A program made the position numbers and the translations under genes. The notes below the pieces were generated by a model. It did not search any database. It worked only from the letters and a program-made list of their open reading frames with translations, and was not told the DNA's origin. 64,000 bases of DNA from Tolypeutes matacus (taxonomy: Eukaryota > Chordata > Mammalia > Cingulata > Chlamyphoridae), in contig JAKSZT010053881.1 in assembly GCA_026826555.1 (NCBI GenBank), positions 10,415,485-10,479,484 on the forward strand, read 5' to 3'. Positions 1 to 12,269 of the stretch are shown here, piece by piece (position 1 is the first letter of the stretch; every line of letters begins with the position of its first letter).

Positions 1-93
1 CTGTAGCTCAGTGGTTGAGCACCTGCTTCCCAAGTACAAGGTCCTGGGTTCAATCCCCGGTACCTCTGAAAAAGAAAAAAAAAAAAAAAAAAA
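1..93 (+). mobile_element. DAS SINE, 5' end cut by window edge
   Basis: A tRNA-like head starts at base 1 with an A-box-like 'gtagctcagtggttgag' and a B-box-like 'ggttcaatcc', followed by 'ggtacct' and a long A-run. This is the short monomeric DAS form. It lies inside an L1 3' UTR. Confidence 0.85.
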
Positions 94-190
94 CCAATGC
101 AAGGTGTTAATAATAGGGTGGTATATGGAAATCCTGTATTTTATGCATGATTTTTCTGTAAACCCAGAACTTCTCTTAAGAAAAATAAAT
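94..190 (+). mobile_element. L1 3' UTR end, sense
   Basis: The text 'gcaaggtgttaataatagg', then 'tttttctgtaaaccca' and an A-rich end, is typical of the 3' end of L1MA-type elements. The DAS copy at 1-93 was inserted into it. Confidence 0.7.
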
Positions 191-1394
191 TACTCCTTGC
201 CTGACAACTTATAAAGCCATACAATAGGATCCTCTTTGCATTGTTTTGCTTCCAGTGTTCTTCTGTCTAATTGCAGCTTAGGCGGGTGCCTTTTCTCCAT
301 CAACCACATTTCAAAACATTTTCATCTTTAAAAGTGACAGCAGGTCAAGATAATTTGACATTTATCTTTTAGGTCTGGAGCTTCAATGGTCTGATTTTAT
401 AAACAGGAGAATTTAGGACGACGGATAAAATTGAGCAGAATAAATTGAAGATACGTAAGCAAACAATGAAAACCTAGTTTTGCTTTTACAATTGCAGGTC
501 AATTTCTCACACTGGGAAACAGTAGGATACTGTGAGTACTGTGAGCATGCAAAGGAAGCAGAAAGAGATGAAAGAGACGTAAGTGCACCTGGAGAAGACA
601 ATGAACACAAAGGAAAAAGAGACTCAGGAAATACTGAATTCTGTTGGCCCTATTTGTGGTTAGATACCTGTTTTTTTGTTTAACAGATGGTGGATACCAA
701 TACCAAAAAGCCTGAGTATGACGAATCACAGTTAAATGACAGGTCTTTTGGCTTTAATATTAAATATAAAATAGGCTTTTAATGCAAGGTACTTCTGTAT
801 AGCTCAAAATGAATCCAGTAAAAAGGATACTCAGACACAATTTCAAATCAAATCACATGAACGACAATGGGGAATATACCAAGGGGGTTATTTGAAAGGC
901 ATTTACAATTACTTGGTCCTAATAAGAGATCTGCTCATCAGAAATAAATTTGTACTTATGAGGCTTAAAAAAACTTAAATGATAATAATGCCTATAGAAC
1001 ATAAGCACATCACTGGGCACATATTAAATACTCAATAAATGTTAGCTAAATCAATTTGCACAGCACTGAGTAAGAGGCCAGTAATGCTGTCACTATGTTT
1101 TGGCCATCATCTTCTTTTTGGTTTTGCCAGAAAGAAAACTAAATCTGAATATGATCAAGCTTCTAGCTCTAACTACCAATTTACAGGAAGTACAAGAGTC
1201 AGAAAAACATGTTAGGTGACACTAAGAAGATATAATCAGCAAACTCCACACTCAGTAACAACCCAATTTCTTCAACAAAATATTAAAGGGGGGGGGGAGA
1301 GAGAGAGAGGGTAAACCTAAAGATTAAAAAATATTTAAGAACTATATCAAATAATCATAATATGTTAATCTTTTTCTGTCCTGATTCAAATGAA
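191..1394. other. Unique stretch with one candidate exon
   Basis: Mostly AT-rich unique sequence. Bases 498-578 have good splice signals on both sides and stay open for 27 codons (see findings). A MIR/L2-like tail ('ctcaataaatgttagc') lies near 1030-1050, and a G-run with GA repeats at 1289-1310. No gene was recognised. Confidence 0.4.
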
Positions 1395-1845
1395 AAACTT
1401 TAAGGAATATTTATGAGAAAATTGAAAATTTGAACAATTATAGGATATTTGAAGAGATTAAGGAATTAACTTTTTAGGTTTGATAATGGTTCTATGATAA
1501 TGTTTAAGGAAAGGGTCCTTATCTTTTTTTTTTTTTACCACCGGGAGGTACCGGGGATCGAACCCCGGTCTCTCCATATGGTAGACGGACGCCGAACCTC
1601 TTGAGCCACATCCGTTTCCCAGGGTCCTTATCTTTTAGAGATACTGAAATACTGAAATATTTATGAATGAAATGATATGATGTCTGGAATTTGCTTTAAA
1701 ATAATATGGGAAGGGGTAAGTAGTGGGGGATGTAATTGAAACAAGATTGGCTATGAGCTGATAATTGCTGAAGCTGGGTGATGGGTATATACCTTTTGTA
1801 TACGTTTTGGAATTTTCTGTAATAAAATGCTAAAAAAGATTAATT
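1395..1845 (+). mobile_element. L1M 3' UTR, sense, split by a DAS SINE
   Basis: The segment has the usual L1M 3' UTR phrases: a 'gataatgg' region, 'cttatcttttagagatac', 'gatatgatgtctgg', 'acaagattggc' and 'aagctgggtgatgggtata', ending near 1845 after 'aataaaa'. A DAS copy interrupts it at 1528-1620. Confidence 0.75.
1528..1620 (-). mobile_element. DAS SINE with 16-bp target duplication
   Basis: T-run, then inverted B-box 'ggggatcgaacc' and inverted A-box 'ttgagccacatccg'. The direct repeat 'agggtccttatctttt' at 1512-1527 and 1621-1636 marks the insertion exactly and rejoins the L1 3' UTR when removed. Confidence 0.93.
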
Positions 1846-2283
1846 TGGTTTCCCTCATATAATATATTTTTCTTTACTGATTTAAAATATTTTTATATTA
1901 TACAGTAAGGCATTCATTGTCATACCAAGACACCTCCTTATCATGTGCCAGGTCCTGTATTAGGCAATTTCAGCACATCCCAAGTACATGGACAAACAAA
2001 TTATAAATCTACCACAGATTTGTGGCCCTTTGGAAGGGTCATTTGAAGGGCCATAGCATGGCATGATTTTATTTTTAAGAAGTCCAATCTTATATTAAGA
2101 TAAACTTCTACATGATTTTTTTTTGAGGTAGAGTTTTTTTTTTTTTTTTAAACAAATCAATTTTATTGATACATATTAACAAAGCAGGCAATCCATCCAA
2201 ACTGTACAATCAATGGTATTTGGTAAAATCACATAGTTGCGCAGTATCACTTCAATCATTATTAGAACACTTTCACTATTCCA

Positions 2284-2305
2284 ATGATAATAATAATAAT
2301 AATAA
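2284..2305. repeat. (TAA)n microsatellite
   Basis: About seven 'ataat/aat' units in the 3' UTR of the antisense L1. Confidence 0.8.
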
Positions 2306-5300
2306 ACAAACGAAAAACTCAAAACCTCTCAATCTCTCTATGCTTACCCTGCCATACATAGCTGCTATTCTGTTTCCATCTGTCTAGTTTATTTGTATGT
2401 ATATTTTGTAAAAAATCTTATATATGTATTATTACCCATATTCATATTTCACATGAGGTTCCACTATGTTATACAGTCCCATGTTATATATTTTTACCTT
2501 CCCTCTAGTTGTAAATATGTCCTTAGACTTTCCCTTTCAACCACTGTCATACCCATACAATAGCTCTGCTAGTTACAAAACACCATGATATGCTTTCACC
2601 ATTTCTATTCATTTCTAAAATTTACAAACAACCTTTTCACCAATTCTGCAAAGATTAACCCTCAGCTCCCCATTCTCTAACATCTTTCTATTTCCTGATG
2701 ACCTATATTCTAGTTATTAACTCCCTGAGTTTAAACAATATATTTAGTTCATAATAGCAAAATCATACAGTATTTGTCCTTTTGTGTCTGTCTTGCTTCA
2801 CTCAACATAATGTCCTCCAGGTTCATCCATATTGTCATATGTGTCACAACTTCATTTGTTCTTACAGCTGCATAATATTCCATTGTGTGTATACACAACT
2901 TGTTATCCATTCATTGGTTGACGGACACCTGGGTTGTTTCCATCTTTTGGCAATCGTGAATAATGCCGTTATGAATAGCAGTGTGTAGAAGACTGTTTGT
3001 GTCACTGCCCTCAGTTCTTCTGGGTATATATCCAGTAGCAGTATTGTAGGGTCACATGACAAATCTATATTCAACTTCCTTAGGAACTGCCAAACAGTCC
3101 TCCACAGTGGCTGTACCATTCTGTACCCACCAACAGCAAATAAGCATTCTTTTCTCTCCACATCCTCTCCAACACTTGCAGTTTTCCGGCTTTTTAATAG
3201 TGGCCATTCTAATAGGTATTAATTGTAGCTTTGATTTGCATTTCCCTGATCACTAATGATGTTGAACATTTTTTCATGTGTTTTTTCATCATTTGTATTT
3301 CTTCTTTGGACAAATGACTATTCAAGTCTTTTGCCCATTTTTTTTAATCTGGTAGTTTGCCTTTTTACTGTTGAATTGTATCTCTTAATAAATCGTGGAT
3401 ATTAAAGTTTTATTGGGTATGTGATTTCCAAATAATTTCTCCCATTGAGTTGGCTGCCTTTTCACCTTTTTGACAGTCCTTGGAGGGGCAAAAGTGTTTA
3501 ATTTTGAGGAGGCTACATTTATCTATTTTTTCTTTTGTTGCTCATGCTTTGGGTATAAGGTACAAGAAACCACCACCTACCACAAGATCTTGAAGATGTT
3601 TCCCTACACATTCTTTGAGTAATTTTATGGTCCTGGCTTTTATATTTAGATCTTTGATCCATTTTGAGTTGATTCTTGCATAGGGAGTGAGATAGGGGTC
3701 CTCTTTCATTTTTTTGGTTATGGATATCAAGTTCTCCCAGCATCATTTGTTGAAGAGACTGTTTTGTCCTGTTAACATGGACTTGGTAGGTTTTTTGTGT
3801 TTTTTTTTCTTGTCTAATTGCTTGAGCTAGAACTTCTAACACAATGTTGAAAAACAGTGGTGAAAGTGGTTACCCTTGTCTTGCTCCCAATCTTAGACAG
3901 AAAACTTTCAACCTTTCCCCATTAATATGATGTTGGCTGTGGGTTTCTCATATATGCCCTTTATCATATTGAGGAATTTTCCTTCTCTTCCTATCTTTCG
4001 AAATGTTTTTTTAATCAAGAAAGGATGCTGGATTTTGTGAAATGCCTTTTCTGCACTGATCAAGCTAGTCATGTGGCTTTTTTTCCTTCAACTTTTTAAT
4101 GTGGTGTATTACCTTAATTGATTTACATTTGTTAAACCACTGTTGCATACCAAGAATAAATCCCACTTGGTCATGGTGTATAGTTCTTTTGATATGCTGT
4201 TGTATTCTGTTTGCAAGCATTTTGTTGAGAATTTTTTGTGTCTATATTCATTAGAAAGATTGGTCTGTAATTTTCTTTTTTTGTAGTATCTTTATCTGGC
4301 TTTGGTATTAGGGTGATGTTGGCTTCATAACATGTGTTAGGTAATTTTCCTTCCTCTCCAATGTTTTAGAAGAGTCTAAACAGGATTGGTGTTAATTCTT
4401 TTAGAAATGCTTGGTAGAATTCACCTGTGAAGCCATCTGGTCCTGGACTTTTCTTTGCTGGGAGATTTTTGATGACGGATTCAATCTCTTTAAATGTGAT
4501 TGGTTTGTTGAGTCCTTGTATTTCTTGTAGTCGGTGTAACATTGTGTGTTTCTATGAACTTGTCCATTTCATCTAGGTTTTCTAGTTTGTTGGCATAAGT
4601 TTCTCATAATATCTTATGATCTTTTTTTAATTTCTGTGGGGTCAGTCATAACATCCCCTCTTTCATTTCTGATTATATTTATTTGCATCTTTTATTCTTT
4701 ATTAGTCTAGCTAAGGGTTTGTCAATTTTATTGATCTTCTCAAAGAACCAGCTTTTGGTTGTGTTGATTTTCTCTTTTGTCGTTGTTCTCAATTTCATTT
4801 ATTTCTGCTCTCATCTTTATTGTTTCTCTCCTTCTGCTTGCTTTGGGATTGGTTTGCTGTTCTTTTTCTAGTTCCTCCAGGTATTTAGTTAGAGCTTTGA
4901 TTTTGGCTCTTTCTTCATTAATATAGGCATTTAGGGCTATAATTTCCTTCTCAGCACTGCCTTCAATGTATCCCGTTAAGCTTTTTTTTTTTCTCTCATT
5001 TTGATTTCTTTCTTTGTATCCCGTAAGTTTTGATAAATTGTGTTCTCATTTTCAATTATCTCAATATATTTACTAACTTCTCTTACAATTTCTTCTTTAA
5101 TCCAATGATTGTTTAGGAGTGTGTTGTTTAGCCTCCACACATTTGTGAATTTTCCCTTTTCCCATCTATTACTGATTTCCAGCTTCCTTCCATTATGATC
5201 TGAGAAGATGCTTTGTATAATATTAATCTTTTTATATTCATTGACACCTGCTTTGTTATCCAACATGGGTCTGTCCTGGAGAAAGATCCATGAGCAATTG

Positions 5301-5521
5301 AGAAGAAGGTATAACTGCTGATGTGGGATGCAATGTTAGGTCTAGCTTGTTTATCATACTGTTCAGGTTCTGTTTCCTTGTTGATCTTCTCTCTAGTTGT
5401 TCTACCTAATGATGTTTGTGGTGCATTAAAGTCTCCAACTATTATTGTAGGGATGTCTATTTCTTCAGTTTTGCCAGAGTTTGCCTCATGTATTTTGGGG
5501 CGCCCTAATTAGGTAGATAGA

Positions 5522-5737
5522 TTTTTTTTTTTTTTTTTTTTAAGGAGGTACTGGGTATTGAACCAGAACCTTGTACATGGGATACAGGTGCTCAACCACT
5601 GAGCTACATCTTCTCCCGAATGAGAGTGAGAGTTGATTTTTTCATTTGTTTTTGTTTTTAGGAGGTACCGAAGATTGAACCCGGGACCTGGTACATGGAA
5701 AGCAGGCGCTCAACCCCTTAAGCGACATCCACTACCA
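5522..5737 (-). mobile_element. Dimeric DAS SINE
   Basis: Two tRNA-headed monomers in the same antisense orientation (about 5522-5619 and 5655-5737). They are separated by a linker with 'aatgagagt' and a T-rich tract. The same arrangement occurs at 17612, 26980 and 33376. It lies inside the antisense L1. Confidence 0.85.
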
Positions 5738-5880
5738 GCACATTCTTTTTTACAAACTCTCTTAGTTTCTGTTTGTTTGTGAATATTTTAAACTTACTTT
5801 CATATTTGAAGGACAATTTTTCTGGCTATAGAATTCTCTCTAATCTGCTATCTTCCCAGAAGTTCTGAGGTGGAGTTTTA

Positions 5881-6892
5881 AAGCAAGATTAACCTCAATT
5901 CATTTAGGAAAAACATCAGGGAAGACCTCTTAAAATAGTTTCTACGTTCCTCTTCCTGACCTTCTCAGCTACAGGTAGAAGCCTCTGAGTGAAGGAGAAC
6001 ACCACAGGCCTGGTGAATCGGGTTCGCTCCCAGGGTTAAGGATTTGGTCTGTCTTACCTTCTTCCTAACACCCGCCCCAAGATGTCTAGTGATATCAACT
6101 GCCCTCTGGACTCTCCATCAGTAAATTTTACCCAGGTTTTTGTGCGAATGTTCATTAAAGCTACCATAAAATGCTTTCAAATGAACATTAAGCCTAATAG
6201 ACAGTGGCAGCTAAGATTTTGACCAGTCTTCCTTCTGCATATCCAATTTAATAAAGTTTGAAATCACTTTGCTATTCTATGTCTCTCAAATAGCTACATT
6301 TTTCTATTTCTTCTGACATATGTTTAAGCTGAAAAACACCTCGTGTTTTTATCATGAGTATTCATCATGATACAGAATGCCAAACATTTTGGAGAGGAAG
6401 TTAGACTAATGACGTTCCCAGCAGGGCACTGGGCATCACCTATTGTGGACATATTGACAAAAGGAGTGAAACACATTTTTATTCCAGCATGCCATGGACA
6501 ACTGCTGTGATTTGGTGGGCAATACAAAATAGTAAAAGGACCTTTACATGTGCTTTAATATCTGCAGATCATGCTGCCTCACATTTAAAAATAACAATTG
6601 AAGAAAGGAACTGCCATAAATTACAGCTGTGGCTCTTAATTTTATTTCCGTGCAGCACTCACTAAAATGTTTCTAGTGTCTGTTCTGTACCAATCACCTA
6701 GACAATTGATCTTTGATGAAGTATTGTAGTTATAGTTCCTGACCTTTTTATTTATGCTGAACCATATAAAATTGTTGCCTAGGAGCTTTTTTCATTTTGC
6801 TGATTTTGTGCCTAGCTATTAATGGTAAATTTCTTTATTCTAAATTATGCTCCTGAAAAAGCATGACAAGAATTTTAGCAAATAAAATTTGG
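5881..6892. other. Unique stretch, nothing recognised
   Basis: No coding exon, RNA gene or clear repeat was seen. The minus-strand frame at 6324-6527 has no recognisable domain. Confidence 0.3.
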
Positions 6893-7108
6893 CAGTGGTT
6901 TTCAACCAGAGTCGATTTTGTCCCCAGAGGACATTTGACAATGTCCGGAGACATTTTTGGGGAGTGGGACATTTTGGGGAGTGCTACTGGTATCACATGG
7001 GTAGAGGCTAGAGATGCCGCTAAACATCATACAATGCATAGGACAGTTTCATGAAACAAAGAATTATCTGGCCCCAAATGTCAATAGTGCTGAGTTTGAG
7101 AAACCATG
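6893..7108 (+). mobile_element. MER20-like hAT-Charlie transposon
   Basis: It begins 'cagtggttttcaacc' and ends 'gtttgagaaaccatg', an imperfect terminal inverted pair. Inner phrases include 'ggacatttgacaatgtc' and 'ggagacatttttgg'. The length (216 bp) fits the full MER20. No clear 8-bp target duplication remains. Confidence 0.88.
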
Positions 7109-7203
7109 TAGTATGGTTCTATAATAAAATGAAAACAAAAATTATGGGGTTGAAAGAACTAAATTTGTATGACACTGTCATTTGATTTTAAATTAGACTT
7201 CAA

Positions 7204-7376
7204 GGGAGGTGGCTGTGGCTCAATCAGTAGGGCTCCCGTTTACCATATGGGAGGCCCCGGGTTCGGTTCCCGGGGCCTCCTGGTGAAGGCAAGCCCGCCT
7301 GCATGGTGTGGTTAGCTGACCCAGCGAGCACAAGCAGCAAGGGGGGGATAAATGAATAAATAATAAATAAAATCTT

Positions 7377-7410
<34 letters not shown>
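7204..7410 (+). mobile_element. DAS SINE, long-tail form, 15-bp target duplication
   Basis: The head carries 'ggctgtggctcaatcag' and 'gggttcggttcc'. The body reads 'ctgacccagcgagcacaagc', followed by 'gggggggataaatgaataa' and an A-rich tail with 'aataaa' units. The target duplication 'taaattagacttcaa' is at 7189-7203 and 7411-7425. Confidence 0.95.
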
Positions 7411-7413
<3 letters not shown>

Positions 7414-7522
7414 ATTAGACTTCAATAAAGGTACAAACTATTACAAATTAGAAATGTATAATAACATGCCTGGAAGTAACAGAAGCAGTTCTTTATGACT
7501 AAATGATTACCAATATATTCTT

Positions 7523-7617
7523 TTTTTTTTTTTTTTACCGGGAGGTCCCGGGGATCGAACCCAGGTCCCTCCATATGGGAGACGGACGCCCAGTCAGTTG
7601 AGCCACACCCGCCCCCC
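7523..7617 (-). mobile_element. DAS SINE, short form, 13-bp target duplication
   Basis: T-run, then inverted 'ggggatcgaaccc' B-box and 'gttgagccacacccgc' head. The direct repeat 'ccaatatattctt' is at 7510-7522 and 7618-7630. Confidence 0.93.
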
Positions 7618-7630
7618 CCAATATATTCTT

Positions 7631-8622
7631 ATAAATTAAAAAAATACTGGAAATAGAAAGATGCAAATGATGAGACAAACTTTTCTACCAATTCCACTCT
7701 AAATAACAGTGGTAACGTTTCTTCTCTTTTTAAAATATTGCTTGATTTCATTGTTGTAATTTTTAATTTCAAAACAAATCTGAAAATATTTGGCCTTGTT
7801 TAAATCATTTTTACATTAGGTTTTTTTCATTACATTTTAAAAACAGGCATAAAGAAGAGGTAACACACCAAAGCTCAGCCAGCTAAAACTACTACTATTT
7901 ATGTTTTTTATATTCAGTATCTTTCATCAACGTGAACAGCAGAGTCTCATTTACCTTACCCCTTTATACAGATGTTCTTAATTTTGAGAAGTAGGGGAGA
8001 AAAATATCACATCTTTTACTTTTAGCCATAATTATTTTAAGATATTTAGTGAACTCAAACATTCAGAAAATATGGCAAATTGGTAAGGTTATCACCTGCA
8101 AAAGTTCAAATACAGTCTTTCCATCATTTCATCATTCTTTTTACAGAAAAAGCTGCAAATGATGTGTTTGCCCTTTTTATTCAAGTTTTTCAATTACCAA
8201 TTATTTTGAACTAATCTTCAAATTTGGTTTTCTTCTTACTGTTATTTTGACAACATTGTAGCTAGCTCTTTTACAGCAATTTTAGTAGTAATATGGTTAA
8301 GAAAAAATAGTTTTAATATTGACCCATATCCCCAAATATAACTTTTACCCTTTCCTATAAATAAAATCTATCTCTGCATAGTAATAATACTTTTGAAAAA
8401 TGTTAGCTGTAAAAAAAAAAAAAAAAAACAGATATGAAGAGATCATTTTATAGGGTAAACATGCAGATATACTTTCTTTGGAATGGATCCTGTACCCTTA
8501 TTTAAGGGTAACCCATTGCCAGTTGGAAGGCCACTGGAAAGCCATTTAGAAGAGGAATATCTAAATGTACCAAATAGAAACTATACCAGTGATAATTTGC
8601 ACAAACATCAAAAGACAGTTTT
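7631..8622. other. AT-rich unique stretch, nothing recognised
   Basis: No exon, RNA gene or confident repeat was seen. An A-run lies near 8411-8428. Confidence 0.3.
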
Positions 8623-8724
8623 GGGGAGTGATGTAGCTCAGTGGTTGAGCATCTGCTTCCCACGTACGAGGTCCTGGGTTCAATCCCTGGTACCTCCTAA
8701 AAACCAAAACGACAACAACAAAAA
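8623..8724 (+). mobile_element. DAS SINE, short form
   Basis: Head 'gatgtagctcagtggttgag', B-box 'gggttcaatcc', then 'ggtacctcct' and a CA-interrupted A tail. A possible target duplication (aaaagacagtt / aaaagccaggcagtt) is too imperfect to rely on. Confidence 0.88.
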
Positions 8725-8754
8725 GCCAGGCAGTTGTAGTACTTGTTCTTCTGT

Positions 8755-9057
8755 TCTTAGCTCCTCTGTCACACAGCAACGCACACACGGCATCTCCTGG
8801 TCTCTGCCTTCTTTTCTGGGTTCCGTCAATGTTTAGCCTCTTGCCACCAGTGGCTTTTTTCCTGCCTGTCTGAATCTCACTCTGCTTATAAAGGACCCCA
8901 GTAATAGGATTAAGACCCATCCTGAATGAGGTGGGCTACACCCATTTTTCTACAGTAAAATCAAAAAGTCTTACTTAACAATGGGTTCGTATCCACAGGA
9001 ATGGATTAAATTTAAGAACATATGTTTCTGGGGTACATACGGCTTCAAACCACCACA
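8755..9057 (-). mobile_element. 3' LTR of a MaLR provirus, partial
   Basis: On the minus strand it starts with 'tgtggtggtttgaagc' at 9057, a TG-start ERVL-MaLR LTR. It keeps the 'cctgtggatacgaaccc' and 'cttataagcagagtgagat' blocks and is truncated on the low side near 8755. The same LTR family occurs at 10963, 23696, 36524, 38985 and 62069. Confidence 0.8.
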
Positions 9058-10962
9058 CTCCACTCTCTGGACTCCCAAAAAACCAAGTTCTTTCAACGTG
9101 CAAGCTACATTTATTCTATCACAATAACCAAAAAGCCTTAAGTAATGTCAGAAACAATGCTTAGTAGAAAGTCTCATCAAAATCGGTTATGGTTGTGGTC
9201 TGTCCTGGGCACAATTCCTCTCTACCCGAGGACCTGTGAAACCTAGAGAACAAGTTATCTGCTTCTGATATATAATGGAGCAACAGGCAAAGGATAAACA
9301 TTCCCATTCCCATATGCGGGCACTGGAAGAAAAACAGGGGTCATGGGTCCCAAACAATTCTGAAACCCAGAAGGGCATACTTCATTAGTTTCAAGGTCTA
9401 AGAGTCATCTATGCAATGATATTTTGTCCTCCGGGCCTGATGAAGCAGCAGCCCCAATCCCTCCAAGTGATTGTGCAGTAGACAAGCTCTCCCTGAACAC
9501 TAGGGTGAAGGCTTTACCCTCCCTAAGCATCAGGATGGTGGCCAGGCTCCACCCTCTCAGAGCACTGTGGTGGCAGCACGCATCCTGAATGATGCAGCAG
9601 AAGGCCCACCCTCTCCAAGTGCTGGGCAGACTCACCCTCTCTACAGACATGGGTGGGCCTGCTCTCTTGCCCTGAGAGTATGTCTTCAGCTCAGAACTCA
9701 ATGTTGATAGTTCTGCCCTTTAAGTTATTTTTCCTCCAATTTATCTCTTCTCTGTCCTTTTAGTCCAGGTTAGCAGTGGTTTTGTTCATATAAATAGCAC
9801 AAAAAATTTGTTGGTTTTGCATGTAGCTCACAGGGGTCCAAATTATCAGATAAAAGAACTTTCTACAGATCCTTCTTGGATAGCTGCATTTCCAACACTG
9901 ACTTCCATGGAAATTGCTGACTGATTCTATGTTCGGTTAAACCCTCACTTGGAGCACTATCTTCTGGAGACTCACTTTCTGGAAAATCAGAATTTTCCAA
10001 ACCATCAATTTCTGGTTTCTTTGTGCCCAGGAGTTCAGACCTCAGCTTAACCCTTTCCTCTGGCATTTTACTATAAGCTGCAAGGAGAAACTAGGCTGTA
10101 CTTTAGACACTTAGCTGGGAAATCTCTGCTAAATATCCAAGTTCATCACTTTCAAGTTCTGCCTTCTATCCGACATCAGAACTCAATTTTGACAAGTTCG
10201 CTGCCACTTTAAAACAAGGATCACTTTTCTGCCAGTTTTCAATTACTTACTCATCATTTCTGTCTAAGGCCTCATCGGAAGTACTTTCAGCATCCATATT
10301 TCTACCAATAGTCTCTTCAAAGCAATCTAGGCCTTTTCTATCAAACGCCTCATAATTCTCCCAGCCTCTCATCACGAGCCAATTCCAAAGCTGCTTCCAC
10401 ATTTTGGTATTTGCAATAGCAGTGAAACCACTGCTTACCAGCCCACTTTTCAGAGTGGGCCCTCCCTTACTGGTTTGCAGAAGTTTCTACACATTTCTAG
10501 AAGTTTCTATTTCCCCTTCATTTAAATGCCCACATCCTTATGTTTATTCATAGGAGGCTTGCTGCATTGCAAGATAATTTACTACTTCCTTTCCCTTTCT
10601 AGTACCTGCTAAAGCCAGCTCTGACTAGTTCTAGTCACTAAGCATGCTAAGCCTCCATTTTAAGACCAACCATGATTTGCAACAGAGCATGCTCCATTTA
10701 ACCCCACCTTTTCCCAAACTGGATTGGCCCACATCATCTCACCCCATCCTTAGCAACTCCCTTAAGCCCACCTTCCTCAGACCCCACTTTGCTTGGGGTG
10801 ACTGATCTGAGGCTTGTCTCCAGTCTCCTTACTGGTCGACTATGCAATAAACTCTTTCTTTTCTTGAAATTCTGATAACTCAGTATTGGCTTCTTTGTGC
10901 ACTGGGCAAATGAACCCACCTGGGCAGTAACAGCAGAACCCTTCTCTCACAGTACCAAAATC
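9058..10962 (-). mobile_element. ERVL-MaLR internal region, degraded
   Basis: This lies between two LTRs of the same family. On the minus strand a purine-rich tract (9058-9080) precedes the 3' LTR. A primer-site-like 'tggtactg' follows the 5' LTR at about 10950-10960. The text resembles MaLR internal sequence (for example 'atataatggagcaacagg' near 9270). Short minus-strand frames at 9405-9701 and 9863-10066 have no recognisable domain and are probably degraded gag-region remnants. An unrelated solo LTR interrupts it at 10423-10932. Confidence 0.65.
10423..10932 (+). mobile_element. ERV1-type solo LTR, 4-bp target duplication
   Basis: A 510-bp element begins TG and ends CA, flanked by 'gcag' at 10419-10422 and 10933-10936. 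A polyadenylation signal 'aataaa' lies in 'tatgcaataaactctttc' near 10840-10860, followed by a U5-like segment with 'gcttctttgtgcactggg'. The 4-bp duplication and R/U5 layout suit a gammaretrovirus-like ERV1. Removing it rejoins the MaLR internal sequence. Its R region resembles the fragment at 32652. Confidence 0.8.
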
Positions 10963-11437
10963 TGTTTTAGTTTCCTAGGGTGCTCAAGCAAATACCATGA
11001 AATGGGTCAGGTTTAACAATGGGAATTTATTAGCTTACAGTTTTGAGGCTAAAAGATGGACCAAATCAAGGCATCATCAAGGAGATGCTTTTTCCCCAAA
11101 GACTGGGGCACTCTGGGGCTGGCTGTCAGTGATTGCTGGTCCTTAGCTTGTCAGATGGCAATGCACATGGCTGTGTCTACCAGTCTCTTCCTTCTCTTCT
11201 GCGTTCCAATGGTGTCCTTCCTCTTGCTTCTTATGGCTTCTTTGTGTCTGTCTGAATTTCACTCTGCTTATAAAGGACTCCAGTAGGGTTAAGACCCATC
11301 CTGATCGAAGTGAGCCACACTTTCTTAACTGACTTAACCTCATCAAATGGTCCTACTTACAAATGGGTTCACACCCATTATATGAATTAAATTTAAGAAC
11401 ATGTTTTTCTGGGTACACATGGCTTCAAACCACCACA
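10963..11437 (-). mobile_element. 5' LTR of the MaLR provirus
   Basis: On the plus strand it runs from 'tgttttagtttcctagg' to 'cttcaaaccaccaca'; inverted, this is a TG...CA LTR of 475 bp. No 5-bp target duplication is clear. It pairs with the partial LTR at 8755-9057. Confidence 0.85.
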
Positions 11438-12260
11438 GTGCTCAAAAAAAAAAAAAAAAAGGTTAAAAAAAAAGAAAACTCATGTCATTCTTACAGAAAC
11501 CTTAAGTTTTTAGAAGTTTAAAACAGCGGGGGAAAAAAGGTTTTGAAAATGCCCATGCTCCCTGAGTTTTCTTGAGCATTAAAATGCTTTTTTAATGAGA
11601 AAATTTTCTTTAAGAATTCCTTGCTGATGGACATTATTAGTCTACTGGTCAGAGTTTTAGCACTTTTCATCTTTCTAAGAGGTGAATTTTCACATTTATA
11701 AAAAGAATCCTAGTTGTTCTCTGTATGATCTAAATTCTGAAGGTTCTATTTGCATGAACATATTGTCTGTTTTTGACAAGAACTCTAGAAATAAAACTTC
11801 AACAAGGAGCCAAAGAGCAGATTATTTTCACATTTTCTCTGAATGCTGGCTCATATTTGCTATGTTTAGATGCTGACAGCATAAAAATGCAAGAATACCT
11901 GGGGTAATTAACTACAAGGGGTGATTTTCAAGTCTGTGACTAGGCACAATAGTAATCTGTGATTTCAAGGAAGTATTAAAGTATGGGAAAATGCTCATGA
12001 TATAGTAAGTGAAAAAAAAATCAGGTTTCAAAACAAAGTATATATGTTCCCAATTTTGCTTTAAAAAAAGAAAGTCATATAGAAACAGAGAAGAAACTTC
12101 AAGGAAATAAACCAAAATGTCAAGTGTGGTTATCTGAAAATGCCAAGATTGGTGGGATTACGGATGATTTTTATTTTCTTCTCTATTAAACTGTATATTT
12201 GTATGCACATGTTTAACATAGATACTCAAAAATTTATCTTCGGGATCTAGACATCTGATT
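11438..12260. other. Unique stretch, nothing recognised
   Basis: It opens with a poly(A) run after the LTR and then continues as AT-rich unique sequence. The open frames at 11682-11876 (+) and 11912-12115 (-) show no domain. Confidence 0.3.
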
Positions 12261-12269
12261 GCCTTGTTC

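Larger units (their letters stand above)
2139..5866 (-). mobile_element. Long antisense L1, 5' truncated
   Basis: Read on the minus strand, this is L1 3' UTR, then ORF2. The C-terminal ORF2 piece is open at 2862-3161, with the conserved 'LLDIYPEE' and '[11 protein letters not shown]' blocks. Reverse transcriptase segments follow at about 3.5-4.8 kb, then endonuclease-proximal sequence at 4.9-5.5 kb. Many stops and frameshifts make it dead. A near-identical repeat, gaggtRgagtttt, at 2125-2138 and 5867-5879 is the probable target duplication. A DAS dimer interrupts it at 5522-5737, and 5745-5866 is more L1. Confidence 0.85.

Noticed and set aside
8636..8698. tRNA-like sequences with A and B boxes (many sites, for example here)
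   Set aside because: They are SINE heads with A-rich tails and target duplications, not folded functional tRNA genes.
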